From positions 1 to 64,000 of IMG/VR virus record IMGVR_UViG_3300025030_000088: DNA of 64,000 bases; one strand, given 5' to 3'. The notes under the pieces were generated by a model. That model was not told the DNA's origin, searched no databases, and saw nothing but the letters and a program-made list of their open reading frames with translations. The stretch comes from a virus. How positions within the stretch are numbered: the stretch's first letter is position 1; the number at the start of each line of letters is the position of its first letter. Position numbers and translations under genes: made by a program. Shown here one piece after another: positions 29,016 through 38,165 of the stretch.

Positions 29016-29480
29016 ATATATTTACCTTCCTTTTTATTATTTATTAATTTATTTTATTAATATATTATATTTTATTGTTCAATTAACTATCTAATACTAT
29101 TTATATTATTCACTAACCTAAATAAATTCCAATATAATCTTGTTGGTCTACTTTGCATTACTATATAATTTCTATTTCTTGTAATTAAATTTCTCATATA
29201 AAATTTAATTAAAACGCAAAATTATCACTCAAATTTGCTCTTTAAAAATCTATGCCCATAACTATATAAAAATTTACACAACTCTTGAATATGACCTCTG
29301 AAATTCAATTTTAAATCACAATTATTCCTAAAAGTGCTACAAAACATTAATATTATTGACTTTATAGCATATTACCACAAACTACTGATTTATAAGGGTT
29401 TATCGCAGTTTTAAAATTAATTGAATTTAGATCAATATGAAAATTTCTAACAAAAATTAAAAAATAATAATACTAATTTA
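29016..29480. other. Non-coding interval, 465 nt
   Basis: Very AT-rich. I see no ORF above noise, no clear hairpin terminator and no clean TTGACA/TATAAT pair. It may hold a weak promoter for the leftward gene block, or a phage-polymerase promoter that I cannot recognise. Confidence 0.5.
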
Positions 29481-29867
29481 TTATACTATTTTCTTACTTT
29501 CCTTTTCTAACTTTTTCTCTAATTTTTGTTGACGTTTAAATTCTTTTAATTGTTCTAAACGTCCTTTTACTTTAAATTTAAGTGCTAAATCCAATTTATC
29601 TATGTATTTTTCATTTACTAATAAAATAGATTCTGTATCGCCTTGTGCTAAGATAGTATATTCAATATTTTGTTCATCTAATTTATTGATGGTTTGATTA
29701 CTAGGAAAATATATTGCCAGTGTGTCTTTAGAGTATCTGTATATATATGTACCTGAATTTCCTTGAAGATATTGATTCTTTTCATTTGTCATTTTGTCTA
29801 TTATTGTTTCATTTGTATTATAGTAATTTTCTGTAAAGATGTTGTAAATTCCTAAGTATTTCTGGAT
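29481..29867 (-). CDS. Hypothetical protein (128 aa), AUC start
   Basis: GGAGG is followed after 8 nt by ATC (29867-29865). The frame then reads (M)QKYLGIYNIFTENYYN and joins the ATG at 29792. That ATG has no Shine-Dalgarno, so AUC is the better start. The rest is YSKDTLAIYFPSNQTI and a Lys/Glu-rich C-terminal coiled coil (QKLEKKLEKESKK). Function unknown. Confidence 0.55.
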   Translation of the reverse strand: MQKYLGIYNIFTENYYNTNETIIDKMTNEKNQYLQGNSGTYIYRYSKDTLAIYFPSNQTINKLDEQNIEYTILAQGDTESILLVNEKYIDKLDLALKFKVKGRLEQLKEFKRQQKLEKKLEKESKKIV

Positions 29868-29921
29868 AGGGTAGACCTCCTTTCTTATAGATTTTATATA
29901 AGTTTAAATTAAATTAAACTT

Positions 29922-30098
29922 TTATTCTTCATCATTTTCTAATATTGTAAAAGTAACCATAGGATTATTTACATATTGTAATAATTCTGATCTTATTATA
30001 TCTGTTATTTTATTAAGAATAATAGGAATTATTTCATTTGAATTATTTAGATTTGAATTATTAGTTTCAAACTCAACTTTATATTCATATTTACCCAT
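29922..30098 (-). CDS. Small hypothetical protein (about 58 aa)
   Basis: ATG at 30098, 14 nt after AAAGGAGG; a GTG at 30113 overlaps the binding site. MGKYEYKVEFETNNSN then ILNKITDIIRSELLQY and an acidic end. No family recognised. First gene after the promoter at 30182-30211. Confidence 0.4.
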   Translation of the reverse strand: MGKYEYKVEFETNNSNLNNSNEIIPIILNKITDIIRSELLQYVNNPMVTFTILENDEE

Positions 30099-30181
30099 AT
30101 GGGGATTTTTCACCTCCTTTCTTATAAGATTTGTATTACTTTTAAGATTTTTGTTTATGTATTTGTTTATTGATTAATTGT

Positions 30182-30211
30182 ATTATAGCATGAGAGTAGG
30201 GTAGAAGTCAA
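30182..30211 (-). promoter_or_regulatory. Sigma-A promoter for the 29922 and 29481 genes
   Basis: On the minus strand TTGACT (30211-30206), 18-nt spacer, TATAAT (30187-30182). Confidence 0.75.
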
Positions 30212-30248
30212 TAATTATTTTTATATTATGTTAAATATTTTTAAATTA

Positions 30249-32231
30249 TTATGTATTTTTATTATTCAATCTTTTCTCTGCAATATCACAATAATCCTTA
30301 TTCATTTCAAATCCTATATGATCAAAACCCGATTCTCGACAAGCAAGAAATGTTGTACCTGAACCTTCAAATGGGTCTAAGCATATACCATTAGGTGGAG
30401 TAACTAATGTGACTAAATATTTAATTAATGATAATGGTTTGACGCATGGATGATTATTTCCTTCACCACGTTCCTTTTTACTTGCTTTAGCACAATACAT
30501 AAAATTAATATAATTTCCTTTTTTCTCTTTGATATTCTCTGTGATATTTATTATTAGATTCTTTGTTGATATATCTCCATTCTCGTAATTTTTCTCTTGA
30601 ACAATTTTTACAATATCCTTGATAACATTCATTTCTTTTATAAAATTCATTAATATTTTTATATTCTCCACAGTGTTGACATTTTCTATATTCAATTCCA
30701 TCAATAATTTTATGATCTTTTCTTGCATCTCCATGTAATTTATTATGTTTATATTTTGATAATAATTCCAAATTTTCAATTCTATCGTCAGATTTGTCAC
30801 TATTAATATGATGCACTTCAAATCCAACAGGAATTTCTCCATAGTTTTGTTCCCATATATATCTTGCTCTACGTTTTGAATAAATTTTTCTATCTCCTGG
30901 ATTACGCCATTTAATGTACCAACGACCTTCAGATTTTCTATAATATTCCCACATATATAATCATCCTCACAATATAATATATTTAAAAAATATCTACTTG
31001 CTCCACCTGTATCACCATGTTGATTTTGTAATGTTGATTTACCTCTTAAAAATCCCGTATTAGATTCTCCTTTATAAGCATCTTTATTTTCTTTTACTTT
31101 TCCACTTTTAGTAATACCACTTTGCAAATCTAATATTTTCCCTGCTTCTTCGTCCATAATTATATTTGCAGGGAATCTACCTTCATTATTAACACATTCT
31201 CTTGCTTGGTTTAATGGTGTACTACCTGTACCATATAAAGTATCTGATGTACCAAATCCTATTGATTTAGAATTCTCAGTAAAGTTACATTTTGCTTTAA
31301 CAATTTTTAAATCTTCTTCTGATTGATATTCAACCCTACAATCATCAATATTAATTCCACCAGTGTTCCATTTTAGAACATTATCTACTATAGTTTTTTC
31401 ACTTAGAGGTTTTCTTGCTACTATAATTGGTTCGTGTGCTGGTTTAAGGGATGTACCGTATCCAGACCATTGCTTTGCTTCTTCTGTTGCTAAATCAAAT
31501 AATTCTTCTGTTTTTGAATTTGATTGTGAACCAACAATTTTAGCAAAATCATTTCCACCACTTCTTTGATGCACAATTTCACCAATCTTTTTACCTTTTT
31601 TGCTAATAAATTGTTCTCTAAAATATGGTTTGTCCTGCAATATTTCTTCTAACAATAAATATCTTTTTTCATTGGGATTTTGAGGACAAGGAGTATTAAT
31701 ACCAATCCAATGATCTATTTGTCTAGGTGTTACATTACAATGTTTTGCAACATCTTTTTTATCTAAATTTAATAATTCCATTCTTTTTAAAATCCATTCA
31801 CCTATATTAACTTTACATCTTCTTTTTTCCATTTCTTTTGAGATATTCATTGATTTGGGAAAACCAGTCGAATAGATCCAGTCAATTTGATCTCTAATTT
31901 CAAATACTGCTAATCTTAAACTTATACACATTAAATCATATGTACGTGTTCCAGCAAAGCATAATAAGTATCCTCCTGGTTTTAATACTCTATATGCTTC
32001 TTTCCATATAGAAGGATTGGGAACAAATGAATCCCATGCGACATTCATAAATCCTTTTGAATTATGTATGTATTCTTCATTGTTTAACCAGTTAGTTAAA
32101 ACCTCTACTATATTTGGCTCTTTAGATAATCCGTAAGGTGGGTCGGTGACAATTGATGATATAGAATTATCTGGTAGTAACTTCATACCTTCTTTACAGT
32201 CTTGATTATAGATTTTATTTAGTTGTAGCAA
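30249..32231 (-). CDS. Beta-type DNA methyltransferase with an internal HTH and an HNH insertion
   Basis: 660 aa, TTG start after AAGGAGG. DPPYG (residues 30-34) comes first and FEGSGTT (about 620) last, the beta-class order of N4/N6 amino-methyltransferases. Around 140-210 is an unusual insert with a helix-turn-helix (LDKKDVAKHCNVTPRQIDHW). Normal flanking sequence ASRYFLN then FYCAKASKKERGEGNNHPC is separated by about 155 residues (about 421-578) that are encoded by the same DNA as the HNH gene 30505-30954, read in another frame. With the insert removed the length would be about 505 aa. The enzyme may protect phage DNA; it lies alone, without a cognate restriction gene. Confidence 0.85.
   Translation of the reverse strand: MLQLNKIYNQDCKEGMKLLPDNSISSIVTDPPYGLSKEPNIVEVLTNWLNNEEYIHNSKGFMNVAWDSFVPNPSIWKEAYRVLKPGGYLLCFAGTRTYDLMCISLRLAVFEIRDQIDWIYSTGFPKSMNISKEMEKRRCKVNIGEWILKRMELLNLDKKDVAKHCNVTPRQIDHWIGINTPCPQNPNEKRYLLLEEILQDKPYFREQFISKKGKKIGEIVHQRSGGNDFAKIVGSQSNSKTEELFDLATEEAKQWSGYGTSLKPAHEPIIVARKPLSEKTIVDNVLKWNTGGINIDDCRVEYQSEEDLKIVKAKCNFTENSKSIGFGTSDTLYGTGSTPLNQARECVNNEGRFPANIIMDEEAGKILDLQSGITKSGKVKENKDAYKGESNTGFLRGKSTLQNQHGDTGGASRYFLNILYCEDDYICGNIIENLKVVGTLNGVIQEIEKFIQNVEQDIYGNKTMEKFLLDLKCIILIVTNLTIELKIWNYYQNINIINYMEMQEKIIKLLMELNIENVNTVENIKILMNFIKEMNVIKDIVKIVQEKNYENGDISTKNLIINITENIKEKKGNYINFMYCAKASKKERGEGNNHPCVKPLSLIKYLVTLVTPPNGICLDPFEGSGTTFLACRESGFDHIGFEMNKDYCDIAEKRLNNKNT
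30505..30954 (-). CDS. HNH endonuclease nested in the methyltransferase gene
   Basis: 149 aa, ATG about 10 nt after GAGG. Core is ARYIWEQNYGEIP, EVHHINSDKSDDRIENLELLSKYKHNKLHG, a full HNH motif, followed by a CxxC ribbon (CQHCGEYKN...CKNCSREK). Its stop overlaps methyltransferase codons. The methyltransferase frame stays open through the whole gene, so the DNA would be translated in two frames if both proteins are made. Confidence 0.8.
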   Translation of the reverse strand: MWEYYRKSEGRWYIKWRNPGDRKIYSKRRARYIWEQNYGEIPVGFEVHHINSDKSDDRIENLELLSKYKHNKLHGDARKDHKIIDGIEYRKCQHCGEYKNINEFYKRNECYQGYCKNCSREKLREWRYINKESNNKYHREYQREKRKLY

Positions 32232-32318
32232 TAGGGGAGTCCTCCTTTTTATATTTTGGTTTATTTATTATATGAATTAACAAAAAATATGTATATGTAA
32301 AAAATTTATATTTATATT

Positions 32319-33710
32319 TTATCGTATTTGTTCTAATTCTAATAACATTTCTTCGTAATCTTCTTTATACATCCATTTGAATTTACCTGCTGTTTTAGCT
32401 TTGCCACTACAACATAATGATATACCTCTTATATTTAACTCTTTTTCTGCCTTTGTAATACTTTCCCATTCTTTTATAAATTTATTTTCAAGTAATAATT
32501 GAATAACTTTTCTTTTACCTTTATTATAATCACAGAATCCTGATTTAACACCTTTGTTTAAATATGAAACAATAGTAGCATGACATAATTTCATTAATTT
32601 TGCTATTCCTTTTGTACTTTTGATACCATTATTCCAATAATCACATGCGATTTTTACTAAACTCTTATTAGTAAATTCTTCACATTTATTCCAGTCTATT
32701 ATGGATAAATCAAACAAATTATTTAATTGACTATTTAATATATTGGTTTTTATATATTCTAATTCACTTTTTAAACAATCAATTCTTATTACTTCTATAT
32801 TATGCTGATTTATAAATATATCTCTTTGTTTATCATCTTCTTTAGATTCTTCTGCTGTTTTATTAATTAGTGTATTTTTATTCCCGTGACCTATACCGCC
32901 ATCCATTTCAAAATTATACTTTTTATTATTTAATTCAAAATAAAAATCTAATCTATAATTATAAAAATTATGTTCAGGTATAAAGTCAATTCCTAATTGC
33001 TCTAATAAATTAAATCCTACTTTATTAGCAAAAGAAATTCCATCTCCGCATTTTGGACAACTAAAGCCAAATCTAATTATGTTATAAGGAAGATATAATT
33101 TTTCATATCTACAATTAGGACAAACAAATAATTCATAATTATGCTTTCCTTGACTTATTTTATATCCTAATTCTTTATCCTTTAATAATTTTGCAATATG
33201 TGGATGAGTAGTCCAAAGATCGTTATAACCTTTTAAAACTTTCTTTGAGGGAAAACAACAAACATTACAACCTCGTTTACCATCTAATTTACTTTCACTT
33301 ATTTGATCTTCGTTTCCGCATTTTAAACACTTATATTTATAACCTTTTTGCATATCTATTTTACGAGGAATTCTAATTTGTTCTATTATTTCTATTTTAC
33401 TAAATTTGTTTTCTATAATATCGCCAATATTATATTTATAATCTTGAATATGTTTATTTAATAAATTACCCAATCCACAATTAATAAAAACATTAGTAGT
33501 TATACTTACTGTTCTATCATTATATTTAATATCTAAATAATTTTGATATTTTATTTTATAATAATTAACAATTTCTAATTCGTCTTCAATATTATCATAA
33601 ATAAATTTTAATTTGTACCCTACACTATTCTTCCAATCATAACATAATTTATTAATATACATACCTTTACCATATTTCTTAGGTAAATCATCTAAGAAAA
33701 CTTTTCTCAT
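32319..33710 (-). CDS. Homing endonuclease (PD-(D/E)XK-type) with NUMOD1
   Basis: 463 aa, ATG. CxxC ribbons (CLKCGNED, CPNCRYEKL, CPKCGDG) precede a Vsr-like nuclease core: NYRLDFYFELNNKKYNFEMD, GGIGHGNKNT, IEVIRIDC. This is the same core as the gene at 10990-12648. A helix-turn-helix (GIKSTKGIAKLMKLCHAT) and one NUMOD1 repeat (VIQLLLENKFIKEW...GKFKWMY) end the protein. It lies between the methyltransferase and helicase genes and is probably free-standing. The N-terminal module differs from that of the other two endonucleases. Confidence 0.8.
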   Translation of the reverse strand: MRKVFLDDLPKKYGKGMYINKLCYDWKNSVGYKLKFIYDNIEDELEIVNYYKIKYQNYLDIKYNDRTVSITTNVFINCGLGNLLNKHIQDYKYNIGDIIENKFSKIEIIEQIRIPRKIDMQKGYKYKCLKCGNEDQISESKLDGKRGCNVCCFPSKKVLKGYNDLWTTHPHIAKLLKDKELGYKISQGKHNYELFVCPNCRYEKLYLPYNIIRFGFSCPKCGDGISFANKVGFNLLEQLGIDFIPEHNFYNYRLDFYFELNNKKYNFEMDGGIGHGNKNTLINKTAEESKEDDKQRDIFINQHNIEVIRIDCLKSELEYIKTNILNSQLNNLFDLSIIDWNKCEEFTNKSLVKIACDYWNNGIKSTKGIAKLMKLCHATIVSYLNKGVKSGFCDYNKGKRKVIQLLLENKFIKEWESITKAEKELNIRGISLCCSGKAKTAGKFKWMYKEDYEEMLLELEQIR

Positions 33711-33730
33711 ATAATTCCTCCTTCTTATTA

Positions 33731-35512
33731 TTATATTTTATTGTTCTTAAAAAATTTATATCTCATAATTAAATATTCTTTAAGTTTCTCGCTAAAACAA
33801 ATTCTAAAATTTGACCTTGTAATTCCAACATATATAATATTTGCCTCTTCGTAAAAATCTTCTATTTTAAAATCAATGTCATCACCTTTATTTATATATT
33901 CCTTTCTAAAAACAGTAGGAAGATCAAATATATCATCAGAAATATAAATTGGTAGTGTTATTGATTTTCCTTTAGATTTATGTATGGTACTAAATAAAAC
34001 ATTTGCTTTATTTGTATCATTAGTTGTATTATTTTTTATTCTATCTATAATATCAGGAATTAAACTACCATACTTTTCAATCATTCTATTAATAGCAATA
34101 ATCTCTATATCTCCTACACGATCAGCATATTTTATCATCTTATTATAATCTTCAAATTTATTAAATAAAGGATTATTAACTTTGTGACCTTTATAGAACC
34201 AGTAGGCATCTTTCAAAACTGAAAAATTATAACTAGAAAAACCAGATTCAAAATAGAGTTTAGCATTTTTATTAGCACTAATAACTTCAATTGCTTCACC
34301 TAATATAAATGCATTAGTTCTACATAAACAAACATAAGGTTTAGATTTATCAATATTATCCACAATTTTTTGTTTGTCATTAAATCCCTTCATATTAATA
34401 TCAATTTTATAAATATCTTTAATTATAAGATTAGCAATATTAGCAATATTCTGACTTACTCTAAAAGAAGTGGTTAATTTGTATTCTTTACCTTCAAATA
34501 AAGGTAGTATATTAGTTGAATCTCTCCACTTGTATAAACTTTGGTAAACATCACCACAAATTACTATACCTTTAACATTAGATGATTTAAGTATATCAAG
34601 TAATAATTTCGACAAATCTTGACATTCATCTACCATAATTATGTCAAATTTGTTAGATAAATCCATTTTGCTAAGATGGAAGAGTTTTAAATAAAAATCA
34701 TGTTCCACCTTGACTGAATTTTTATAATCCTTTTTTAATTCCCATAATTTTTTACATTTATGTATAATCAAATCTCTTTGTTTTGTTGTATTGCCATCTT
34801 CATCTTTAAATAATTCAATCTCTTCAAATTCAATTTTATCAGATAACATATATTTTTTCATCATTGCATCTATTTTAACTGCTAATTCCATATCTTTATT
34901 CCAATCAAGTTTTAAATCCTTAATAATATCTACAACTCCATAATTGAATGTTAATTTATTTTTGTAAAATTTTCCTACTATGCCATAGGCAAATCCATGT
35001 TGAGTTTTCACAGTAACATTATTTAGTTTAGAATATAATCTATCGGCTTCCTCACGCATACTTTTATTATATACTACGTAGAGAATTTTTTTAAAGGGGC
35101 GTGTTTTAGCGTAATAATAAAGAGTCGTACTTTTCGACGAACCACTTAAAGCTGCAATCTTTATCCTATCCTCTTTTGCAAATATAATATCTTTCTGTTC
35201 CTGAGTTAAATAATAACCTTCCTCAGACATGTAATCTGATAATTCAATATGTACATCATCAAATGTTTTATTATAATATTCTCTATTTAGAATATCTATT
35301 TCATTAGATGATAATATTTTTTCATTATTCTTTAACATTAAATTAAATTTTAATTCACAATCTTCACTCCCATTAGGATGAGAAAAATATTGTCTACTAA
35401 TACCAAAGTTTCTTATTAATTCTTCTTTACATACTGGACATATGTATGTTTCTTCTTTAGTAGATTCTATAATATCTACTAATTTTCCATATTTACTTAA
35501 TGCTTTCTTCAA
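33731..35512 (-). CDS. UvrD-like superfamily 1 DNA helicase
   Basis: 593 aa, TTG after AAGGAG. The N-terminus has a CoiA-like zinc motif (CPVCKEELIRNFGISRQYFSHP region). The helicase has Walker A ALSGSSKSTTL (the usual GSGKT reads GSSKST), Walker B DIIMVDECQDL, motif III GDVYQSLYKWR, motif IV LTTSFRVSQNIA and motif V STIHKSKGKS, then YVGITRS. Motif I deviates at the glycine before lysine, so ATPase activity should be checked. Probably acts in phage replication or recombination. Confidence 0.85.
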   Translation of the reverse strand: MKKALSKYGKLVDIIESTKEETYICPVCKEELIRNFGISRQYFSHPNGSEDCELKFNLMLKNNEKILSSNEIDILNREYYNKTFDDVHIELSDYMSEEGYYLTQEQKDIIFAKEDRIKIAALSGSSKSTTLYYYAKTRPFKKILYVVYNKSMREEADRLYSKLNNVTVKTQHGFAYGIVGKFYKNKLTFNYGVVDIIKDLKLDWNKDMELAVKIDAMMKKYMLSDKIEFEEIELFKDEDGNTTKQRDLIIHKCKKLWELKKDYKNSVKVEHDFYLKLFHLSKMDLSNKFDIIMVDECQDLSKLLLDILKSSNVKGIVICGDVYQSLYKWRDSTNILPLFEGKEYKLTTSFRVSQNIANIANLIIKDIYKIDINMKGFNDKQKIVDNIDKSKPYVCLCRTNAFILGEAIEVISANKNAKLYFESGFSSYNFSVLKDAYWFYKGHKVNNPLFNKFEDYNKMIKYADRVGDIEIIAINRMIEKYGSLIPDIIDRIKNNTTNDTNKANVLFSTIHKSKGKSITLPIYISDDIFDLPTVFRKEYINKGDDIDFKIEDFYEEANIIYVGITRSNFRICFSEKLKEYLIMRYKFFKNNKI

Positions 35513-35548
35513 ATTATTAATCTCCTTTTTAATTATATTGTATTTTTA

Positions 35549-36691
35549 CTATTCTTCAAAATCAACATGATATTTTTCTGCTAAAGTAATTTTTATTTCA
35601 TTACTTAAATCTTTAGCATTTGCAGGTACAGTTAATTCTGATAACATCTTAAAATCTTTTACATATGCTTCAACTAATCTAAATTGTTTATTATACTTTA
35701 TTTCACTTGGATTTTCACAATCTGCTAATAATTTATTTAATTTATCCTGTTCTCTTTTACTTACTTTAATTGCTTTATTTTCAATATAATCCATAAAAAT
35801 ATTATTAAATTCTTCAATAAAATTTTCACTTCTATAATCTAATATAGATTCAAATTTAGATAATACATTTTCAACTTCTTTTTTATTTTTACAAAAAATA
35901 TTATACGCTTGATATGTAAATAAAATATCTTTTTCAATAAGCAATTCACTTAATTTATCTTTATATAATTTTGCCTTAATGCCATAAAATTTTTCTTTAT
36001 TATTAATTATACCTGCTTCTTCTTTTGCTTTATTTTCACAATCAATTACAAATTTTCTATCTTCATCTGAAATTTCTTCATCTATGAAATTACATTTAAA
36101 TTTTATTTTAATACCTTTAATACTTTGATCGCGAATAATTTTTCTAACCTTGGTAACTGAATCAAATTCTATTAAATCTAATCCACTCTTATTACTCAGG
36201 ATCTTTAAAATTTTTTCCAAATAATACCGAATACAGTCGTCCATTTTATTAAAATAGTCAAACATTGTATTTTCATCTATTTTTAAATATTTACTACTTT
36301 TCTCTTGATGGTATCTCATTAAATTATAATTACCATTAATCATTTGAAATTTTTGTGCCCAACTTATAAAAGATAATGTTATTTTATAATTATCATCTTG
36401 TTCATTTAATAATTTAGTTAGTATTAATGGAGTTATATATTGAGATAAACCTTTTAATAATGGAAATATTAATTCATCATTATCCATATCTAAATTAAAA
36501 ACTTTATGTATTTTAAATATTCCTTGACCAGAATCTTCTATCTCACAAAATTTACTTGCCTTTTTTATTATACCTTCCTTTATTCTATTATTTAATTTTT
36601 TATCTTTTTTATAACCTTCTTTTTGTTTATCTGTGCCAAATATATTTACTAATTTCTTAATATCTATTTCTCCAACTTTTAACTTTGCCAA
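35549..36691 (-). CDS. Hypothetical protein (380 aa), first gene of the left operon
   Basis: TTG start after AAGGAG. Helical and Lys/Glu-rich; segments include EIDIKKLVNIFGTDKQK, LKGLSQYITPLIL and RDQSIKGIKIKFKC. No family recognised. As first gene of the leftward replication-type operon and directly upstream of the helicase gene it could be a replication-associated protein; this is only positional. Confidence 0.55.
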   Translation of the reverse strand: MAKLKVGEIDIKKLVNIFGTDKQKEGYKKDKKLNNRIKEGIIKKASKFCEIEDSGQGIFKIHKVFNLDMDNDELIFPLLKGLSQYITPLILTKLLNEQDDNYKITLSFISWAQKFQMINGNYNLMRYHQEKSSKYLKIDENTMFDYFNKMDDCIRYYLEKILKILSNKSGLDLIEFDSVTKVRKIIRDQSIKGIKIKFKCNFIDEEISDEDRKFVIDCENKAKEEAGIINNKEKFYGIKAKLYKDKLSELLIEKDILFTYQAYNIFCKNKKEVENVLSKFESILDYRSENFIEEFNNIFMDYIENKAIKVSKREQDKLNKLLADCENPSEIKYNKQFRLVEAYVKDFKMLSELTVPANAKDLSNEIKITLAEKYHVDFEE

Positions 36692-36738
36692 ATAACCATC
36701 TACTCCTTATTATTATTGATTTTATTACACTTTTTATG

Positions 36739-36792
36739 AAAGAGTTTTTTTCTATATAAGGAAGTATATTATATAGAAACTTTCTCTTTTTT
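36739..36792. terminator. Leader hairpin between the operon promoter and its first gene
   Basis: An 11-bp inner stem (TTTCTATATAA / TTATATAGAAA) and an outer AAAGAG/CTCTTT arm. It lies in the 270-nt leader of the minus-strand operon and could attenuate it. A T-run also follows on the plus strand. Confidence 0.5.
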
Positions 36793-36963
36793 ACAACACA
36801 CTACAAACACAATTATATTAATACTTTGTTAACTATTTAATCAATAAATAATATTATCTTTTAAATACTAAAAAATAAAATCCAATTAATACAGAAATTA
36901 AATACACCTTGTTCACCCCTTTTTTATTATTTATTATTTATTATTGAATTTTACCTTGTCCTT

Positions 36964-36992
36964 ATTATACACAATAATAAAATAAATGTCAA
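36964..36992 (-). promoter_or_regulatory. Perfect sigma-A promoter of the leftward operon
   Basis: On the minus strand TTGACA (36992-36987), 17-nt spacer, TATAAT (36969-36964). Drives 35549-36691 and probably the helicase and downstream genes. Confidence 0.85.
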
Positions 36993-37044
36993 CACTTATT
37001 TATATTAATATTCTATAAAATTTATAAAAAATACAAAAATACCA

Positions 37045-37154
37045 TTGTCGCTTTCTTTTGCTTCTTTTCTTTGGCGACAAAAATTTTCTTTCGGCGTGCG
37101 GAGTGACGTAAGGAACGACAGCAGGGCGTTAGAAAATTATGCAAAGAAAAGAAG
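37045..37154. repeat. GC-rich structured element with two alternative pairings
   Basis: About 110 nt, strikingly GC-rich for this window. TTGTCGC (37045-37051) pairs with GCGACAA (37074-37080). CTTCTTTTCTTT (37061-37072), which lies in that hairpin loop, is fully complementary to AAAGAAAAGAAG (37143-37154). AATTTTCT (37082-37089) pairs with AGAAAATT (37131-37138) around a GC-rich core. It sits just past the stop of the GIY-YIG gene (37179) and upstream of the operon promoter. It could be a terminator, a noncoding RNA or a mobile palindromic repeat. Confidence 0.6.
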
Positions 37155-37178
37155 AGATATAATCATAAAGCGTAAATA

Positions 37179-38051
37179 TTAGTCCATAATTAAATTTTCT
37201 TGTATAAATTTCCAAGTAAATATATTTATATTATTAATTTTAGCATGTTCTAATATTTTATTTAATAAAAATTCAAAACCTTCTTTTGATATAGAAGTAA
37301 TAAAATTTGTTATTGGAAATTTATTTTTATTATTATTTAAAATTTTCTTTTCAAATTTAAACATTCTACTATCATTTATTAAACATTTATTTTTATTATT
37401 TAATATGCCCATATGTCTTAAAAGTAAAAATGTATCTGTTGTATTAAATCCAATATCTTTTAGTACATTAGACAATCTTATAAATTCTTCATTAAATATA
37501 TAATTATTACATATATTTTTAACAATATTTTTATTTTCTTCATTATACAATAAATTTATATAATTTTCATTACTTAATTGAGATATATCTAATTTAGGTT
37601 TTACATTTTCTTTTAATGAATTTCTAGTTGGAATATAAATACCTTTATTTTTTTTAATATTTTTTATTACACTTTCTAATATACTAACAAAATTCTTATT
37701 AGGATCAAGAGTATTAAAAATTTGTTTTTCACCTTTTAATACTAATTCCAAAGTATTTTCAACATTATAACCATCATCAATACTATTATATTGTTTTATA
37801 TATTTATCTTCTAATATGTATAATAAGCATTTTTGTATTATTGGTTTTAAATCTTTGTCTATTTCCTCCAATACTTCAAATTTAAAATTATCTTTACCAT
37901 ATGTATTATAATCTTTTTGTAATTTATAACTATGATGATTGCCACATTTTAATTCTTTCTCATGTTCATTCCATCTTTCTTCAATATTCATAGATTCACC
38001 TATATACACCTTACCATTTATTATATTAGTAATTTTATATACTCCTATCAA
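37179..38051 (-). CDS. GIY-YIG endonuclease
   Basis: 290 aa, TTG after AAGGAGG. The first 90 residues are a GIY-YIG nuclease: GVYKITNIINGKVYIGES, ERWNEHEKEL, LQKDYNTYGKDNFKFEVLE. The C-terminal 190 residues are Asn/Lys-rich with no recognised DNA-binding motif. Probably a free-standing homing-type nuclease, or a phage nuclease in an isolated unit with its own promoter at 38166-38194. Confidence 0.75.
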   Translation of the reverse strand: MIGVYKITNIINGKVYIGESMNIEERWNEHEKELKCGNHHSYKLQKDYNTYGKDNFKFEVLEEIDKDLKPIIQKCLLYILEDKYIKQYNSIDDGYNVENTLELVLKGEKQIFNTLDPNKNFVSILESVIKNIKKNKGIYIPTRNSLKENVKPKLDISQLSNENYINLLYNEENKNIVKNICNNYIFNEEFIRLSNVLKDIGFNTTDTFLLLRHMGILNNKNKCLINDSRMFKFEKKILNNNKNKFPITNFITSISKEGFEFLLNKILEHAKINNINIFTWKFIQENLIMD

Positions 38052-38165
38052 AAATATAATCCTCCTTTTATTTTATCATTATTTAATTAGTTTATTGATA
38101 AATAACTATATTTATTTCTACACTATAATTACCTCCTTTCAACAAAATATATTTATCCTGTCCAC

